Shown: positions 1 through 8,512, counted from the first letter of the stretch. The stretch: DNA of 64,000 nucleotides from an uncultured Microbacteriaceae bacterium (GCA_903940225.1 CAJAKC010000022.1:62001-126000); one strand, 5' to 3'. Made by a program: numbers and translations. The notes: generated by a model not told the origin, from the letters alone.

Positions 1-35
1 CGAGCGACCCGTTATGCCAATAATGGCACGTGACC

Positions 36-41
36 TAGTCT
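36..41 (+). promoter_or_regulatory. -10 element of senX3, leaderless arrangement
   Basis: TAGTCT lies exactly 6 nt before the ATG at 48 and no Shine-Dalgarno sequence separates them. This fits transcription starting at or next to the start codon. Seen directly; leaderless translation is inferred from actinobacterial practice. Confidence 0.65.
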
Positions 42-47
42 AAAAGC

Positions 48-1187
48 ATGACATCCGAGAGCACCGTGGTGCTTGCCGTGCTCGGTGCGACAGTCGCATC
101 CGGTGTCGTTGTTGCCCTCTTCACCTGGCTGTTGACGCGGCGAGCGATGTCCAGTCGCATGGTCGACAGCAATGTGCTCGAGGTCGGCGAGAAGCTGATC
201 GACGTTCTCGCAACCGCAGGCTTGGTCATCGACCACTCCAACTCGGTCGTCCGCTATTCGGCCAGTGCCACGGCAATGGGGTTGATTCGCAACCGCGGTC
301 TTGCGGTCCCTGAACTTCGCGCAATCGTCGACGAGGTTCGGCGCAGCGGCGAGCCCGTGTATCAGGAGCTCGAACTCGCCCGAAAATCGGGTGACTATTA
401 CTGGGTTGATGTCCGCGCCGCGCTGGCGGGTAACGGAAACGTGGTGTTGCTTCTCGAAGACAACACCGAGGGCCACCGACTCGACGACGCTCGTCGCGAC
501 TTCATCGCGAACATTTCGCATGAGCTGAAGACGCCCATTGGCGCAATCGGTCTGCTCGCCGAGGCGCTGGTTGGCGCTACCGACGACCCCGAGACGGTTC
601 GGAAGTTTTCCAAGAACCTCCTCAAAGAATCGCGGCGCCTCGCGGATCTTGTTCAAGACATCATTCAGCTGTCGCGCGTGCAATCCAATGAGGTGCTCCG
701 GAAGGCAACACCTGTCCGGATCTCCGACATCATCGCCGAGGCGACGGAACGATGCGCAATCCTCGCTGAGTCACAGTCAATCTCCATCACGGTGGAGTGT
801 CCCGAGTCGGAATACGTCGTCGGTGATTCCGAATTGCTCATCGTGGCCGTCAAAAACCTCATCGATAACGCCATTCAATACTCCGAACCGAAAAAGCGTG
901 TTGGTATTGGAGTAAAAGCCGCCGACAATTCGGTGCAGATTGCCGTGGCGGACGCGGGCATGGGGATTCCGCAGGACGAACAGGCGCGCATCTTTGAACG
1001 GTTCTATCGGGTTGACGCCTCGCGCTCGCGCCAAACCGGTGGCACCGGCTTAGGGCTCAGCCTGGTGAAGCACATCGCGTTGAGTCACGGCGGCGAGGTT
1101 ACGCTGTTCTCGCAAGTCGGAATCGGCTCGACGTTCACTATTCGACTTCCCCGCTTCGACCCCGCTCAATTGGAGGCACTGTCATGA
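48..1187 (+). CDS. senX3: Sensor histidine kinase, SenX3-like
   Basis: A 379-aa membrane histidine kinase with one N-terminal membrane segment (about residues 8-30), a PAS-like region (about 45-140), and a HisKA domain with phospho-acceptor His158 in ISHELKTP. The C-terminal ATPase domain has the N-box NLIDNAIQYS, DAGMGIP and GTGLGL. The short single-pass N-terminus followed by PAS, and the OmpR-type regulator overlapping by ATGA, match SenX3-RegX3, which senses phosphate limitation through PhoU and the Pst transporter in mycobacteria and corynebacteria. phoU is not in the window but may lie just upstream. The ATG start is supported by the -10 at 36-41. The phosphate role is family inference. 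Confidence 0.85.
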   Translation: MTSESTVVLAVLGATVASGVVVALFTWLLTRRAMSSRMVDSNVLEVGEKLIDVLATAGLVIDHSNSVVRYSASATAMGLIRNRGLAVPELRAIVDEVRRSGEPVYQELELARKSGDYYWVDVRAALAGNGNVVLLLEDNTEGHRLDDARRDFIANISHELKTPIGAIGLLAEALVGATDDPETVRKFSKNLLKESRRLADLVQDIIQLSRVQSNEVLRKATPVRISDIIAEATERCAILAESQSISITVECPESEYVVGDSELLIVAVKNLIDNAIQYSEPKKRVGIGVKAADNSVQIAVADAGMGIPQDEQARIFERFYRVDASRSRQTGGTGLGLSLVKHIALSHGGEVTLFSQVGIGSTFTIRLPRFDPAQLEALS

Positions 1188-1867
1188 CCACGGTTCTCGT
1201 CGTCGAAGATGAAAAGTCCCTGCGCGAACCCCTCGTGTTCTTGCTGGAGAAAGAGGGATTCACGGTCCACTCGGCCGAAGATGGCAAGGCGGCGCTGGAG
1301 AAGTTCCGTGCGGTGCAACCGGACATCGTGCTGCTCGATCTCATGCTTCCCGGAATCAGCGGAACCGAGGTTTGTCGGGAGATTCGCGCAACGTCGGCGG
1401 TGCCCATCATCATGGTCACCGCGAAGGATGGCGAAATCGACAAGGTCGTCGGGTTGGAAATCGGGGCGGACGATTACGTCACCAAACCCTATTCGACCCG
1501 CGAACTGCTCGCACGAATGAAGGCGGTCTTGCGCCGCGGAAGTTCGACCGGCGGCTCTGGACCGTCCTCCATCTTGGAAGCAGGACCCATCCGGCTCGAC
1601 GCCGAACGCCACAAGGTGTTCGTCGACGATAAACCCGTCTCTCTTCCCCTCAAAGAGTTTGAACTGCTCGAGTACCTCATGGAGAACGTGAATCGCGTTC
1701 TCACACGGGGGCAAATCATCGACCGCGTGTGGGGGTCGAACTATTACGGTGACACCAAGACGCTCGACGTTCACGTCAAGCGGATTCGGTCAAAAATCGA
1801 GACCGATCCAAAAAACCCGACACTCATCGTGACGGTTCGCGGACTGGGCTACAAGTTCGAACTCTGA
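1184..1867 (+). CDS. regX3: OmpR-family response regulator, RegX3-like
   Basis: A 227-aa regulator with a receiver domain (about 1-120, phospho-acceptor Asp52 in LLDLMLPG, conserved Lys in the VTKPYS loop) and a C-terminal winged-helix DNA-binding domain (about 130-227). It overlaps the kinase stop by ATGA, so the two are translationally coupled. Its own stop lies 1 nt from the stop of the convergent lipoate ligase. As a RegX3 orthologue it would control phosphate-scavenging genes; no target site was recognised in this window. Confidence 0.87.
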   Translation: MTTVLVVEDEKSLREPLVFLLEKEGFTVHSAEDGKAALEKFRAVQPDIVLLDLMLPGISGTEVCREIRATSAVPIIMVTAKDGEIDKVVGLEIGADDYVTKPYSTRELLARMKAVLRRGSSTGGSGPSSILEAGPIRLDAERHKVFVDDKPVSLPLKEFELLEYLMENVNRVLTRGQIIDRVWGSNYYGDTKTLDVHVKRIRSKIETDPKNPTLIVTVRGLGYKFEL

Positions 1868-1868
1868 G

Positions 1869-2924
1869 TCACGGAACGCGGCGAAGCCACTCGTCGCTCG
1901 AATACTTCGTTTCGACGAGTTCGCGCATCCGGTGTGTCTCCGCTTCGGTGATCGAGCCCTCGCGCAGACCGTACAGGGAGCGGAACGTGGACACCATCAC
2001 GTCGATAACCTCCTCACGACTCAGTCCAGACTGAGATTTGATGGGATCGACGCGTTTACCGGCACTCGCGACACCCTTGTCGCTCAATTTCTCGCGCCCG
2101 ATGCGCAGCACGCGCATCATCGCATCGGCGTCGATGTCGTAGGCCATTGTGACGTGGTGAAGGACCGCGCCATTGCCGAGACGTTTTTGCGCCGCACCGC
2201 CGATCTTTCCCTCGGGACTAGCGATGTCATTAAGTGGCTTGTATTCGGCGGCAATACCGATGGACTGCAACGCCTGAAGCACCCAATCGTCAAGGAACGC
2301 GTAACTGTCGGCGAACGACATGCCGCGAAGGAGTTCGCCGGGCGCGTAGATCGAATACGTGATGGTGTTGCCCGGTTCGATGAACATCGTCCCGCCACCG
2401 CTGATGCGGCGGTGAACACCGATTCCCCGTGCAACGGCTTCCTCCGAGTCGACTTCATTGAGGAGTGACTGGAAGGAGCCGATGATGATCGCCGGTTCAG
2501 CCCACTCCCAGATTCGCAGTGTCGGACCGCGGCGACCCTCGCCGAGCTCTTCGGCGAGAACCTGATCGAGGGCCATGTGTTCGGCCGCTGTCATTGGCGT
2601 TGGAGCGAGGTATTCCCAGTCGTACTCGGTAAATGAACGTGCGTGGGCGATTGCCCTCCGCACCGCGGTGGCAACGGCCTCGGGGTGGAACCCCAGCATG
2701 ACGACGTCGTCGGGGAGAGCGGTGCGGACTCGGCGCGCAATTTCACCGGCATCAGCCGTCACCGGCAACCCCTCGATAGCTGAGGTCAAAGCGTCCAGTG
2801 CTTCATCCGGCTCGAGAAAAAAGTCACCGGAGACCGCAACATTGACGAGATGCCCGTCGACTTCGTCGGCGTGGACGACAACGAGTTTGCCCCCGGGTAC
2901 CTTGTATTCGCCCTTCATAGTCAC
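1869..2924 (-). CDS. lplA: Lipoate-protein ligase with N-terminal accessory domain
   Basis: A 351-aa protein of the LplA/LipB/BirA fold, expected to activate lipoate (or move octanoate) onto the lipoyl domains of 2-oxoacid dehydrogenases and GcvH. The catalytic domain (about 105-351) shows IIIGSFQS, RRISGGGTMF and GKIGGAAQKR with the conserved lysine. The first ~95 residues (KVPGGKLVVV, SGDFFLEPDEAL) resemble the accessory domain that follows the catalytic domain in E. coli LplA, so the domain order is swapped. The GTG start overlaps the hydrolase stop (GTGA). Ligase rather than octanoyl-transferase activity is likely but not certain. Confidence 0.82.
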   Translation of the reverse strand: MTMKGEYKVPGGKLVVVHADEVDGHLVNVAVSGDFFLEPDEALDALTSAIEGLPVTADAGEIARRVRTALPDDVVMLGFHPEAVATAVRRAIAHARSFTEYDWEYLAPTPMTAAEHMALDQVLAEELGEGRRGPTLRIWEWAEPAIIIGSFQSLLNEVDSEEAVARGIGVHRRISGGGTMFIEPGNTITYSIYAPGELLRGMSFADSYAFLDDWVLQALQSIGIAAEYKPLNDIASPEGKIGGAAQKRLGNGAVLHHVTMAYDIDADAMMRVLRIGREKLSDKGVASAGKRVDPIKSQSGLSREEVIDVMVSTFRSLYGLREGSITEAETHRMRELVETKYSSDEWLRRVP

Positions 2925-3778
2925 GACTTCAGTCGCGCGTCAATCCAGGAAAACAGGTCTTTCCACACCTCGTCGCGGTTCGTTTCGAAATAGATTTCGT
3001 GACGGGCGCCGGCGTAGACGATCAGCTCAACATCGGAATATCCGGCCTTGACATAGCGGGCCGCGAGTGCTGCCACGCTCTTTTCGTTCCCGAGCGAATC
3101 TGCGCCGCCCTGCACGATGAGGATGGGGATGTCACGCTGAGCCGGCTTAGGCAGGCCGATGAGCTGCAGGGCTCCACCCACGCCAAGCTGTGCCAGCGCG
3201 TTCGCCTTAAAGGTCAATGGGTCCGCGGCAAACGCGTGGTGGGCGGAGACGTCGCGATTGAGCCACTCGTGTCCCGTCTGGCCGGTGTTCTTGAACTTGG
3301 CATTAAGGTCGCCCGCGTTCATCGTGAACGGGGTGCGCAAAGCCGTACCGGACCACACCACGAGGTCGACGTCAAGAATTCCGCGGTCGAGCGCGATCTG
3401 CCCGAAGAGCGATCCCATCGAATGGCCCGCGAAAACGACGGGCAGCCCCGGATTCTCTGTGCGCGCGATTCGCGTCAGCTCGTTGATTTGATCGATGGTG
3501 CCGTCGATGTTTCGCGGTCCGAGGTGTCCGAACTTCGACTGATCCCCCTGCCACTGTTCGCGCCAGGTTTCGCCGTGTCCGCGGTGGTCATCGGCGTAAA
3601 CGACAAAGCCGTTTCGGTTGAAAGCCTCGGCGAGGGCGGCGTAGCGCTGCGAGTGGTCACCCTGTCCGTGAGAGATTTGAACAATTGCGCGAGGTTTCGC
3701 CACGGGCCACACCGTGAAGTGGATGGTGACTCCGTCGGCGTCGACGAAGGTGCGGTGGGTCGAAGTGTTTGTGCTCAT
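2921..3778 (-). CDS. Alpha/beta hydrolase, monoacylglycerol lipase-like
   Basis: A 285-aa serine hydrolase of the Hydrolase_4 (lysophospholipase/monoglyceride lipase) type. Visible features are the HG motif in ISHGQGDHS, DDHRGHGET, the nucleophile elbow GHSMGS with Ser120, an acid in GGADSLGN and the C-terminal His of GARHEIYFE. There is no signal peptide, so it is cytosolic. The ATG at 3778 is chosen over longer readings because TACACT sits exactly 6 nt upstream on the minus strand and the longer version would run into the divergent transporter. It is the first gene of a two-gene operon with lplA. The natural substrate is not deducible. Confidence 0.82.
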   Translation of the reverse strand: MSTNTSTHRTFVDADGVTIHFTVWPVAKPRAIVQISHGQGDHSQRYAALAEAFNRNGFVVYADDHRGHGETWREQWQGDQSKFGHLGPRNIDGTIDQINELTRIARTENPGLPVVFAGHSMGSLFGQIALDRGILDVDLVVWSGTALRTPFTMNAGDLNAKFKNTGQTGHEWLNRDVSAHHAFAADPLTFKANALAQLGVGGALQLIGLPKPAQRDIPILIVQGGADSLGNEKSVAALAARYVKAGYSDVELIVYAGARHEIYFETNRDEVWKDLFSWIDARLKS

Positions 3779-3784
3779 AGGGCA

Positions 3785-3790
3785 AGTGTA
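3785..3790 (-). promoter_or_regulatory. -10 element of the hydrolase-lplA operon
   Basis: On the minus strand TACACT is followed by 6 nt and the ATG at 3778, with no Shine-Dalgarno: a leaderless arrangement. It lies 26 nt from the -10 of the divergent MFS gene. Confidence 0.6.
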
Positions 3791-3816
3791 GGAGGTAGCC
3801 CCCGCGGTGACGAGCG

Positions 3817-3822
3817 TAGGAT
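3817..3822 (+). promoter_or_regulatory. -10 element of the MFS gene
   Basis: TAGGAT is followed by 6 nt and the GTG at 3829. This spacing decides the GTG start and indicates a leaderless mRNA. Confidence 0.6.
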
Positions 3823-3828
3823 GAAGAC

Positions 3829-5163
3829 GTGGTTGGCCGTCGGAAGTCCTCTCCGCGCGAATCCCGCCCGGCACTGTTTCGAGCACTCGCCACACGCAAC
3901 TTCCGAATTTGGATTATCGGTGCGCTTATCGCGAACATCGGCTCGTGGGCACAACGCACCGCGCAGGACTGGCTCGTTCTCACCGAACTGACCAACAACG
4001 ACGCCGTTGCGGTCGGAGTTTCGCTGTCGCTCCAGTTCGGTCCCATTTTTGTCCTCGGCCCGTTCATCGGACCGCTCATCGACAGGGTGAACGGTCGCAC
4101 AATAATCCTCATCACGACGATCGCCGAGCTGGTTCTGGGACTCGTGCTCGGCATCGCCGTTGTCCTCGGAATTGCGACACTCCCGCTCGTCTACGTTCTC
4201 GCCCTGTCACTCGGTATCAGTCAAGCGTTTGAGGCGCCGGCACGAATGGCATTTGTGAGCGAGCTTGTGGGCAAATCCCACATTTCCAACGCTGTGGGGA
4301 TGAATTCGATGATGTTCAACACATCCCGCTTAGTCGGACCCGCAATCGCGGGTGTGGCCATCACCACGGCGGGCACGGGATGGACGCTGACAATTTCCGC
4401 GGCGGCTTATGCTGCAGCGGTCATCGCAATCCTCAGTCTGCGCGTTCGCGAACTCAATCCCGTCACAAAGGTGGCGAAGGCGCGCGGGCAATTCCGTGAG
4501 GGCCTTCGCTACATCCGGTCGCGCACCGATATCGTCATCGTTTTGTCGATGGCGTTCGTCGTCGGTGCGCTCGTCTTCAACTTCGGCATCTTCTCGGCGA
4601 CGATGGCGGTCGTGGAGTTTGGGCTCGGCGCCCACGATTACGGCTTCATCACGTCCGCGCTGGCCGTCGGATCGTTGATTGGTGCGCTCATCGTCGCGCG
4701 ATCGACTCGGCCCCGATTGTCTGTCATCATCGTCGCCGCTGCGACGATTGCCGTCGGTGCGACTCTCGCCGCTCTTGCGCCGACCGTGACAATATTTGTC
4801 GTCCTTTATCCGATTCTTGGGCTCGGCGCGATTTTGCTGGTCGCAACTGCGAACTCCTATCTCCAGGTGTCCACGGACGATAAGTTTCGGGGGCGCGTCT
4901 TGGCGATTTATTCGACCGTCGTCATCGGCGGCACTCCGTTCGGCTCGCCGCTCGTCGGTTTCGTGTCGAACACACTCGGTCCTCGCTGGGCAATCGGTGT
5001 CGCGGCGATCGGCGGTTTGGCCGCGGCGCTCATCGGTTTCATTTGGATGCGCGCCGGTCACCACATCGGCACAACCGAAACAATCCGGTCCGCTTTTCGT
5101 CACAGCGAAGTGGGCGACACCACTGCGACGCAGCTCATCACCATCATTCACAAGTCGCCCTAA
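3829..5163 (+). CDS. MFS transporter, enterobactin-exporter type
   Basis: A 444-aa major facilitator protein with about 12 hydrophobic segments. The N-terminal signature (ALATRNFRIWIIG, NIGSWAQRTAQDWLV) and the following FGPIFVLGPFIGPLIDR loop are typical of the MFS_3 (EntS-like) exporter family. These drug/H+ antiporters export siderophores or toxic compounds; the substrate cannot be read from sequence. It is divergent from the hydrolase operon and probably a single transcription unit, since lrp downstream has its own -10. The GTG start is chosen from the -10 spacing. Confidence 0.82.
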   Translation: MVGRRKSSPRESRPALFRALATRNFRIWIIGALIANIGSWAQRTAQDWLVLTELTNNDAVAVGVSLSLQFGPIFVLGPFIGPLIDRVNGRTIILITTIAELVLGLVLGIAVVLGIATLPLVYVLALSLGISQAFEAPARMAFVSELVGKSHISNAVGMNSMMFNTSRLVGPAIAGVAITTAGTGWTLTISAAAYAAAVIAILSLRVRELNPVTKVAKARGQFREGLRYIRSRTDIVIVLSMAFVVGALVFNFGIFSATMAVVEFGLGAHDYGFITSALAVGSLIGALIVARSTRPRLSVIIVAAATIAVGATLAALAPTVTIFVVLYPILGLGAILLVATANSYLQVSTDDKFRGRVLAIYSTVVIGGTPFGSPLVGFVSNTLGPRWAIGVAAIGGLAAALIGFIWMRAGHHIGTTETIRSAFRHSEVGDTTATQLITIIHKSP

Positions 5164-5209
5164 ACGCATGATTCCTGCGCGACGGTCGTTTCTGACGCGG
5201 GAGACCTTT

Positions 5210-5215
5210 TAGAAT
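5210..5215 (+). promoter_or_regulatory. -10 element of the Lrp-family gene
   Basis: TAGAAT, 6 nt, then ATG at 5222, with no Shine-Dalgarno between: leaderless arrangement. Confidence 0.6.
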
Positions 5216-5221
5216 AAGGTC

Positions 5222-5659
5222 ATGGACGCAACTGACCGCCGCATCATCGAACAGCTCCGCGATAACGCGCGGGCCGGGTATGCCGACATCGGGGACGTCG
5301 TTGGGCTTTCCGCGAGCGCCGTAAAGCGACGCATCGACCGGCTCGTTGATTCCGGCGCTATTCGCGGATTTACCGTTCAAGTCGACCCCGCTGCCGAGGG
5401 CGTCGGGGTCGAAGCCTACGTCGAACTGTATTGCCGAGGCACTGTCGGACCGGAAGAACTGCGAACGATTCTGCAAGCCGTTCCCGAAGTCGTCTACGCG
5501 GGAACCGTCTCCGGTCAAGCGGACGCAATTCTGCACATGCGTGCTCATTCCATCCCCGCGTTGGAGGCTGCGTTGGAAAAGGTGCGTCAGGCTCCCAACG
5601 TTGACCACACCCGATCGTCGATTCTGCTGTCGCGATTGGTGCATCGCCGCATTCTCTAA
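5222..5659 (+). CDS. Lrp/AsnC-family transcriptional regulator
   Basis: A 145-aa protein with an N-terminal winged helix (about 1-55: RIIEQLRDNARAGYADI, then the recognition helix in SASAVKRRIDRL) and a C-terminal RAM ligand-binding domain (about 65-140). Single-domain-pair Lrp proteins sense amino acids and control amino-acid metabolism or export as dimers or octamers. Neither neighbour (MFS upstream, phosphofructokinase downstream) identifies the target, although regulation of the MFS exporter is possible. Start supported by the -10 at 5210-5215. Confidence 0.85.
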   Translation: MDATDRRIIEQLRDNARAGYADIGDVVGLSASAVKRRIDRLVDSGAIRGFTVQVDPAAEGVGVEAYVELYCRGTVGPEELRTILQAVPEVVYAGTVSGQADAILHMRAHSIPALEAALEKVRQAPNVDHTRSSILLSRLVHRRIL

Positions 5660-5712
5660 CTTTTTGTCCTGACATGGCGTGCGGTGAGTTCCTGAACCGC
5701 GAGAATAGGGAC

Positions 5713-6738
5713 ATGCGAATTGGTGTTTTGACATCGGGCGGGGACGCTCCCGGCCTCAACGCCGTCATCCGGAGTGCGGTCCTTAACGGCGAGCGCCAAT
5801 ACGGTCTCGAATTCGTCGGCATCCGCGACGGTTGGCGCGGACTCGTCGAGGCTGACTTCCAGCCACTCAAGCGTGCTGACGTCAAGGGCATTGCGAAGCT
5901 CGGTGGAACCATCCTCGGTTCATCACGGACAAACCCTTTTGAAGGCAACGGCGGAATCGACCGCATCAACGCGGTAATGTCCGAAGCGGGAATGGACGCA
6001 CTTCTTGTCATCGGTGGTGAAGGTTCGCTGGCGGCCGCAAATCGTCTTTCCGAGGCGGGAATGAAAATCATCGGAGTTCCCAAGACGATCGATAATGACC
6101 TCTCGGGAACGGATTACACGTTTGGGTTCGACACCGCGGTCAACGTCGCGACGGACGCTATGGATCGGTTGCGCACGACCGGTGATTCCCACCACCGATG
6201 CATGGTGGCCGAGGTGATGGGTCGCCACGTCGGATGGATTGCACTCCACTCCGGGATGGCGGCCGGCGCGCACGCGATTCTTATCCCCGAACGTAAGACG
6301 TCACTCGACGAAATCGTCTCTTGGGTGAAGTCCGCCGCTTCCCGCGGCCGCGCACCGCTCGTGTGTGTTGCCGAAGGCTTTTTGCTCGACACGATGGATG
6401 ACGCGCATTCCGAGCGCGGCCTCGATGCGTTCGGGCGGCCGCGACTGGGCGGCATCGGTGACAAACTCGCCCCGCTCATCGAAGAGGCCACGGGGATTGA
6501 AACCCGGGCAACCACCCTCGGACACATCCAGCGCGGCGGTACCCCGTCAGCTTTTGACCGGGTTCTCGCAACTCGATTCGGAATGAATGCCGCCCGGATG
6601 ATCGCGGAGGAAGACTGGGGTCACATGGTTGCCCTGCGAGGAACCGACATTGTTCGACTGCCATTCGAGGCCGCACTGGACCAACTCAAGCAGGTGCCGC
6701 TGGACCGCTGGGATGAAGCAGCCCTGCTGTTCGGTTAA
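5713..6738 (+). CDS. pfkA: 6-phosphofructokinase
   Basis: A 341-aa group III phosphofructokinase, phosphorylating fructose 6-phosphate in glycolysis. Motifs: GVLTSGGDAPGLN at the N-terminus, IGGEGSLAAA, PKTIDNDLSGTDYTFGFDTA, and VAEVMGRHVGW. The Gly in GGEGS is typical of ATP enzymes, while the Lys in PKTIDND is typical of PPi enzymes. This mixed signature is seen in actinobacterial ATP-PFKs, so the phosphoryl donor is not settled here. The ATG at 5713 is favoured because the protein begins at the first beta strand and GAGAAT lies 6 nt upstream. Its stop overlaps that of convergent hemD by 4 nt (TTAA). Confidence 0.9.
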   Translation: MRIGVLTSGGDAPGLNAVIRSAVLNGERQYGLEFVGIRDGWRGLVEADFQPLKRADVKGIAKLGGTILGSSRTNPFEGNGGIDRINAVMSEAGMDALLVIGGEGSLAAANRLSEAGMKIIGVPKTIDNDLSGTDYTFGFDTAVNVATDAMDRLRTTGDSHHRCMVAEVMGRHVGWIALHSGMAAGAHAILIPERKTSLDEIVSWVKSAASRGRAPLVCVAEGFLLDTMDDAHSERGLDAFGRPRLGGIGDKLAPLIEEATGIETRATTLGHIQRGGTPSAFDRVLATRFGMNAARMIAEEDWGHMVALRGTDIVRLPFEAALDQLKQVPLDRWDEAALLFG

Positions 6739-7532
6739 GCGTCGAGGTAATCGAGTAGCGCGTCGATGAGCGCTTCGTTCGTTCGCTCCGCCGCCGTGGC
6801 GGAAACCGCCAGGCCGACGCTGCTCGCGTCAAATGCAGTTCGGGGACCAATGCAGACAATGGCCGTCGAATCGGGTATCGGTTGCAGCTGCTCGGCCAAA
6901 TACCGTGCGACGCTGCCCGATGAAACAAGAATCGACGTGATTTTCCCGTCGCGAACTCCATCGATGACGTCTGCAGGCAGTGCGACGCCCACCGTGCGGT
7001 ATGCCGAAACAAAGCGTGCGTCGGTGTCCAGCTCAGCCAGTCCGGCTTCGAGGACGGGCTCCGACGTCTCGGCGTGTGGCACGAGAACCTTCGCGGCTCC
7101 AAACCCTTCGGGAAGGTTGGCGAGGAACCCGCGGGGAGAGTTGTCGTTTCCGGGTACGAAATCGACGCGGAATCCCGCAAACGTCAGCGCCTGTTCGGTG
7201 GTTTCACCGATAGCGGCAATCTTGGTGTTATCAGGGATGCAAATACGCAAGTGGTGCAACACATCCACTGCGGTCGCGCTAGTGAGGACGACCCAGTCGT
7301 AGCTGCCGTTCTGAAGATCCGTAAAGGCCTCATCAAGTGCGGTCGAGTCGTCAGCGGAAGCGAAATTGATGACCGGTGCCACGACAGCCCGTGCGCCCAG
7401 TACCGTCAGTCGAGTGGTGATGTCCTGAGCGAAGTCTCCACCGCGCGGGATGAGAACTGTTTGCCCAGCGAGTCGCTTGACAATCGGGATGCTCGCCGTC
7501 GGCGACACTTCCCGAATGGCGAAATCACTCAT
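6735..7532 (-). CDS. hemD: Uroporphyrinogen-III synthase-like protein
   Basis: A 265-aa two-lobed HemD-fold protein, predicted to cyclise hydroxymethylbilane to uroporphyrinogen III in haem and sirohaem synthesis. Visible family features are LAGQTVLIPRGGD at the N-terminus, WVVLTSATAVDVL, IAAIGETTEQAL near the hinge, ILVSSGSVARYL and IVCIGPRTA near the C-terminus. HemD is weakly conserved, so the call is by pattern. It is the last gene of an operon with three small membrane-protein genes, overlapping the DUF3618 stop by 8 nt; no other haem gene is nearby. The ATG at 7532 is preferred over one 21 nt upstream. Confidence 0.78.
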   Translation of the reverse strand: MSDFAIREVSPTASIPIVKRLAGQTVLIPRGGDFAQDITTRLTVLGARAVVAPVINFASADDSTALDEAFTDLQNGSYDWVVLTSATAVDVLHHLRICIPDNTKIAAIGETTEQALTFAGFRVDFVPGNDNSPRGFLANLPEGFGAAKVLVPHAETSEPVLEAGLAELDTDARFVSAYRTVGVALPADVIDGVRDGKITSILVSSGSVARYLAEQLQPIPDSTAIVCIGPRTAFDASSVGLAVSATAAERTNEALIDALLDYLDA

Positions 7533-7755
7533 CCCCGAACACCGCCCAGGCAATTGTGCTGACGACGATGACGCCGAGTGCCCCGACGCCGATCCACCAC
7601 GGAACGGGGTTGCCCTGATACGAGGCGGTGACTCGCTCGGTCAGAATCTTTCGCTGTGCGTCAACGTCCAACTTGTGTTCGAGCTCTTCGAAGCTGCTCG
7701 CGAGTTTGGCCCGCTTGGCGGTGATCTCGGCGGCGATGCGGTCGCGCTCACTCAT
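7525..7755 (-). CDS. DUF3618-like small membrane protein
   Basis: A 76-aa protein with an N-terminal charged helix (RDRIAAEITAKRAKLASSFEELEHKL), a short linker, and one C-terminal membrane segment (WWIGVGALGVIVVSTIAWAV). This matches the DUF3618 family common in Actinobacteria beside holin-X and YtxH-like genes. Function unknown; the trio is generally regarded as membrane-stress associated. It overlaps the preceding gene by 8 nt and hemD by 8 nt. Confidence 0.72.
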   Translation of the reverse strand: MSERDRIAAEITAKRAKLASSFEELEHKLDVDAQRKILTERVTASYQGNPVPWWIGVGALGVIVVSTIAWAVFGDE

Positions 7756-8143
7756 TGATGTTCCGCTTTCCGAGGTTCTTGAAGTCTTTCGCAATTTGGT
7801 CGACCGACTCGAACGGGGTAAACCCCTTCTTGATCGAGCCGATTCCCGCGGCGATCAAGATGAGACCGGTGATGAGCGCAGAACCCGCGACAACCAGCGC
7901 CGCAGCCCACGCTGGCATGACCAGCGATAGAGCAAGGATTCCGGCAACGACGAGCATGAGCAGGAACGCCGAGAGCAGCGTCACTCCGAGAGTGACGAGA
8001 CCGAGACCGACGCCCGCGGCGCGCAACTTCGACGCGAGTTCCGTCTGCAGCAGTCGAATCTCGGCGCGAACCAGGTCGCTCAATTCGCGGGGCAAATCAG
8101 CAATGAGCCGAAAGAATCCGCGACGGTTGGTGTCCTCGGACAT
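7748..8143 (-). CDS. Phage holin/Holin-X family membrane protein
   Basis: A 131-aa protein with the opening LIADLPRELSDLVRAEIRLLQTELASKLR and two membrane segments (about 45-70 and 75-100). This is the actinobacterial putative Holin-X superfamily (PF07332 type). Despite the name there is no phage context here; members occur in housekeeping operons. It begins 3 nt after the YtxH-like gene stop. Biochemical function unknown. Confidence 0.75.
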   Translation of the reverse strand: MSEDTNRRGFFRLIADLPRELSDLVRAEIRLLQTELASKLRAAGVGLGLVTLGVTLLSAFLLMLVVAGILALSLVMPAWAAALVVAGSALITGLILIAAGIGSIKKGFTPFESVDQIAKDFKNLGKRNINE

Positions 8144-8146
8144 GTA

Positions 8147-8512
8147 CTACTTTCCTGCCGACTCCGATGTGGATGCGGTGGTCGTCTTCGTTGACGCCTT
8201 GGGCTTTGTGGTTGTAGCGGGTTTTGTGGCGGCGGTCTTGGTAGCCGCGGGCTTCTTTGCCGCCGGCTTGATTCCGCGCGCTTCGTCGACCTTTGCTGCG
8301 ACCTTGCGTGCGTTGGCGCTGACAAAATCAGCGACCTCGGGGGCCTTGTCCTTCACGAACTCGGTGGCAACGGAGACCTGTTCCTGGACTCGAGGGTCGT
8401 TCCAGACCTTAAGAGCAGCGGATTTGATCTGGTTGTACCGCGCACGACCGGCACGGGTACCGAAAATGTAACCGACTCCAAGTCCTAGCGCAAAGAGAAC
8501 TTTGCCTCGCAT
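8147..8512 (-). CDS. YtxH-like membrane-anchored protein with Ala/Lys/Thr-rich tail
   Basis: A 121-aa protein with a glycine-rich membrane segment at the N-terminus (KVLFALGLGVGYIFGTRAG), an amphipathic region (about 25-75), and a C-terminal tail made almost only of Ala, Lys, Thr and Pro (about 78-121), resembling a histone-H1-like basic tail. It is the first gene of the 8512-6735 operon. AGGAGG 4 nt before the ATG at 8512 decides the start. Such proteins are conserved in Actinobacteria without an assigned role; the basic tail may bind nucleic acid or the inner leaflet (inference). Confidence 0.72.
   Translation of the reverse strand: MRGKVLFALGLGVGYIFGTRAGRARYNQIKSAALKVWNDPRVQEQVSVATEFVKDKAPEVADFVSANARKVAAKVDEARGIKPAAKKPAATKTAATKPATTTKPKASTKTTTASTSESAGK

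Noticed and set aside
2999-3991. Open frame on the plus strand opposite the hydrolase
   Set aside because: Antisense to the complete alpha/beta hydrolase and runs into the MFS gene in another frame.
4330-5169. Open frame on the minus strand opposite the MFS gene
   Set aside because: Highly charged nonsense-like composition, antisense to conserved transmembrane segments.
7748-8143. Prophage remnant because of the holin-type name
   Set aside because: No other phage genes; Holin-X proteins are chromosomal and housekeeping in Actinobacteria.
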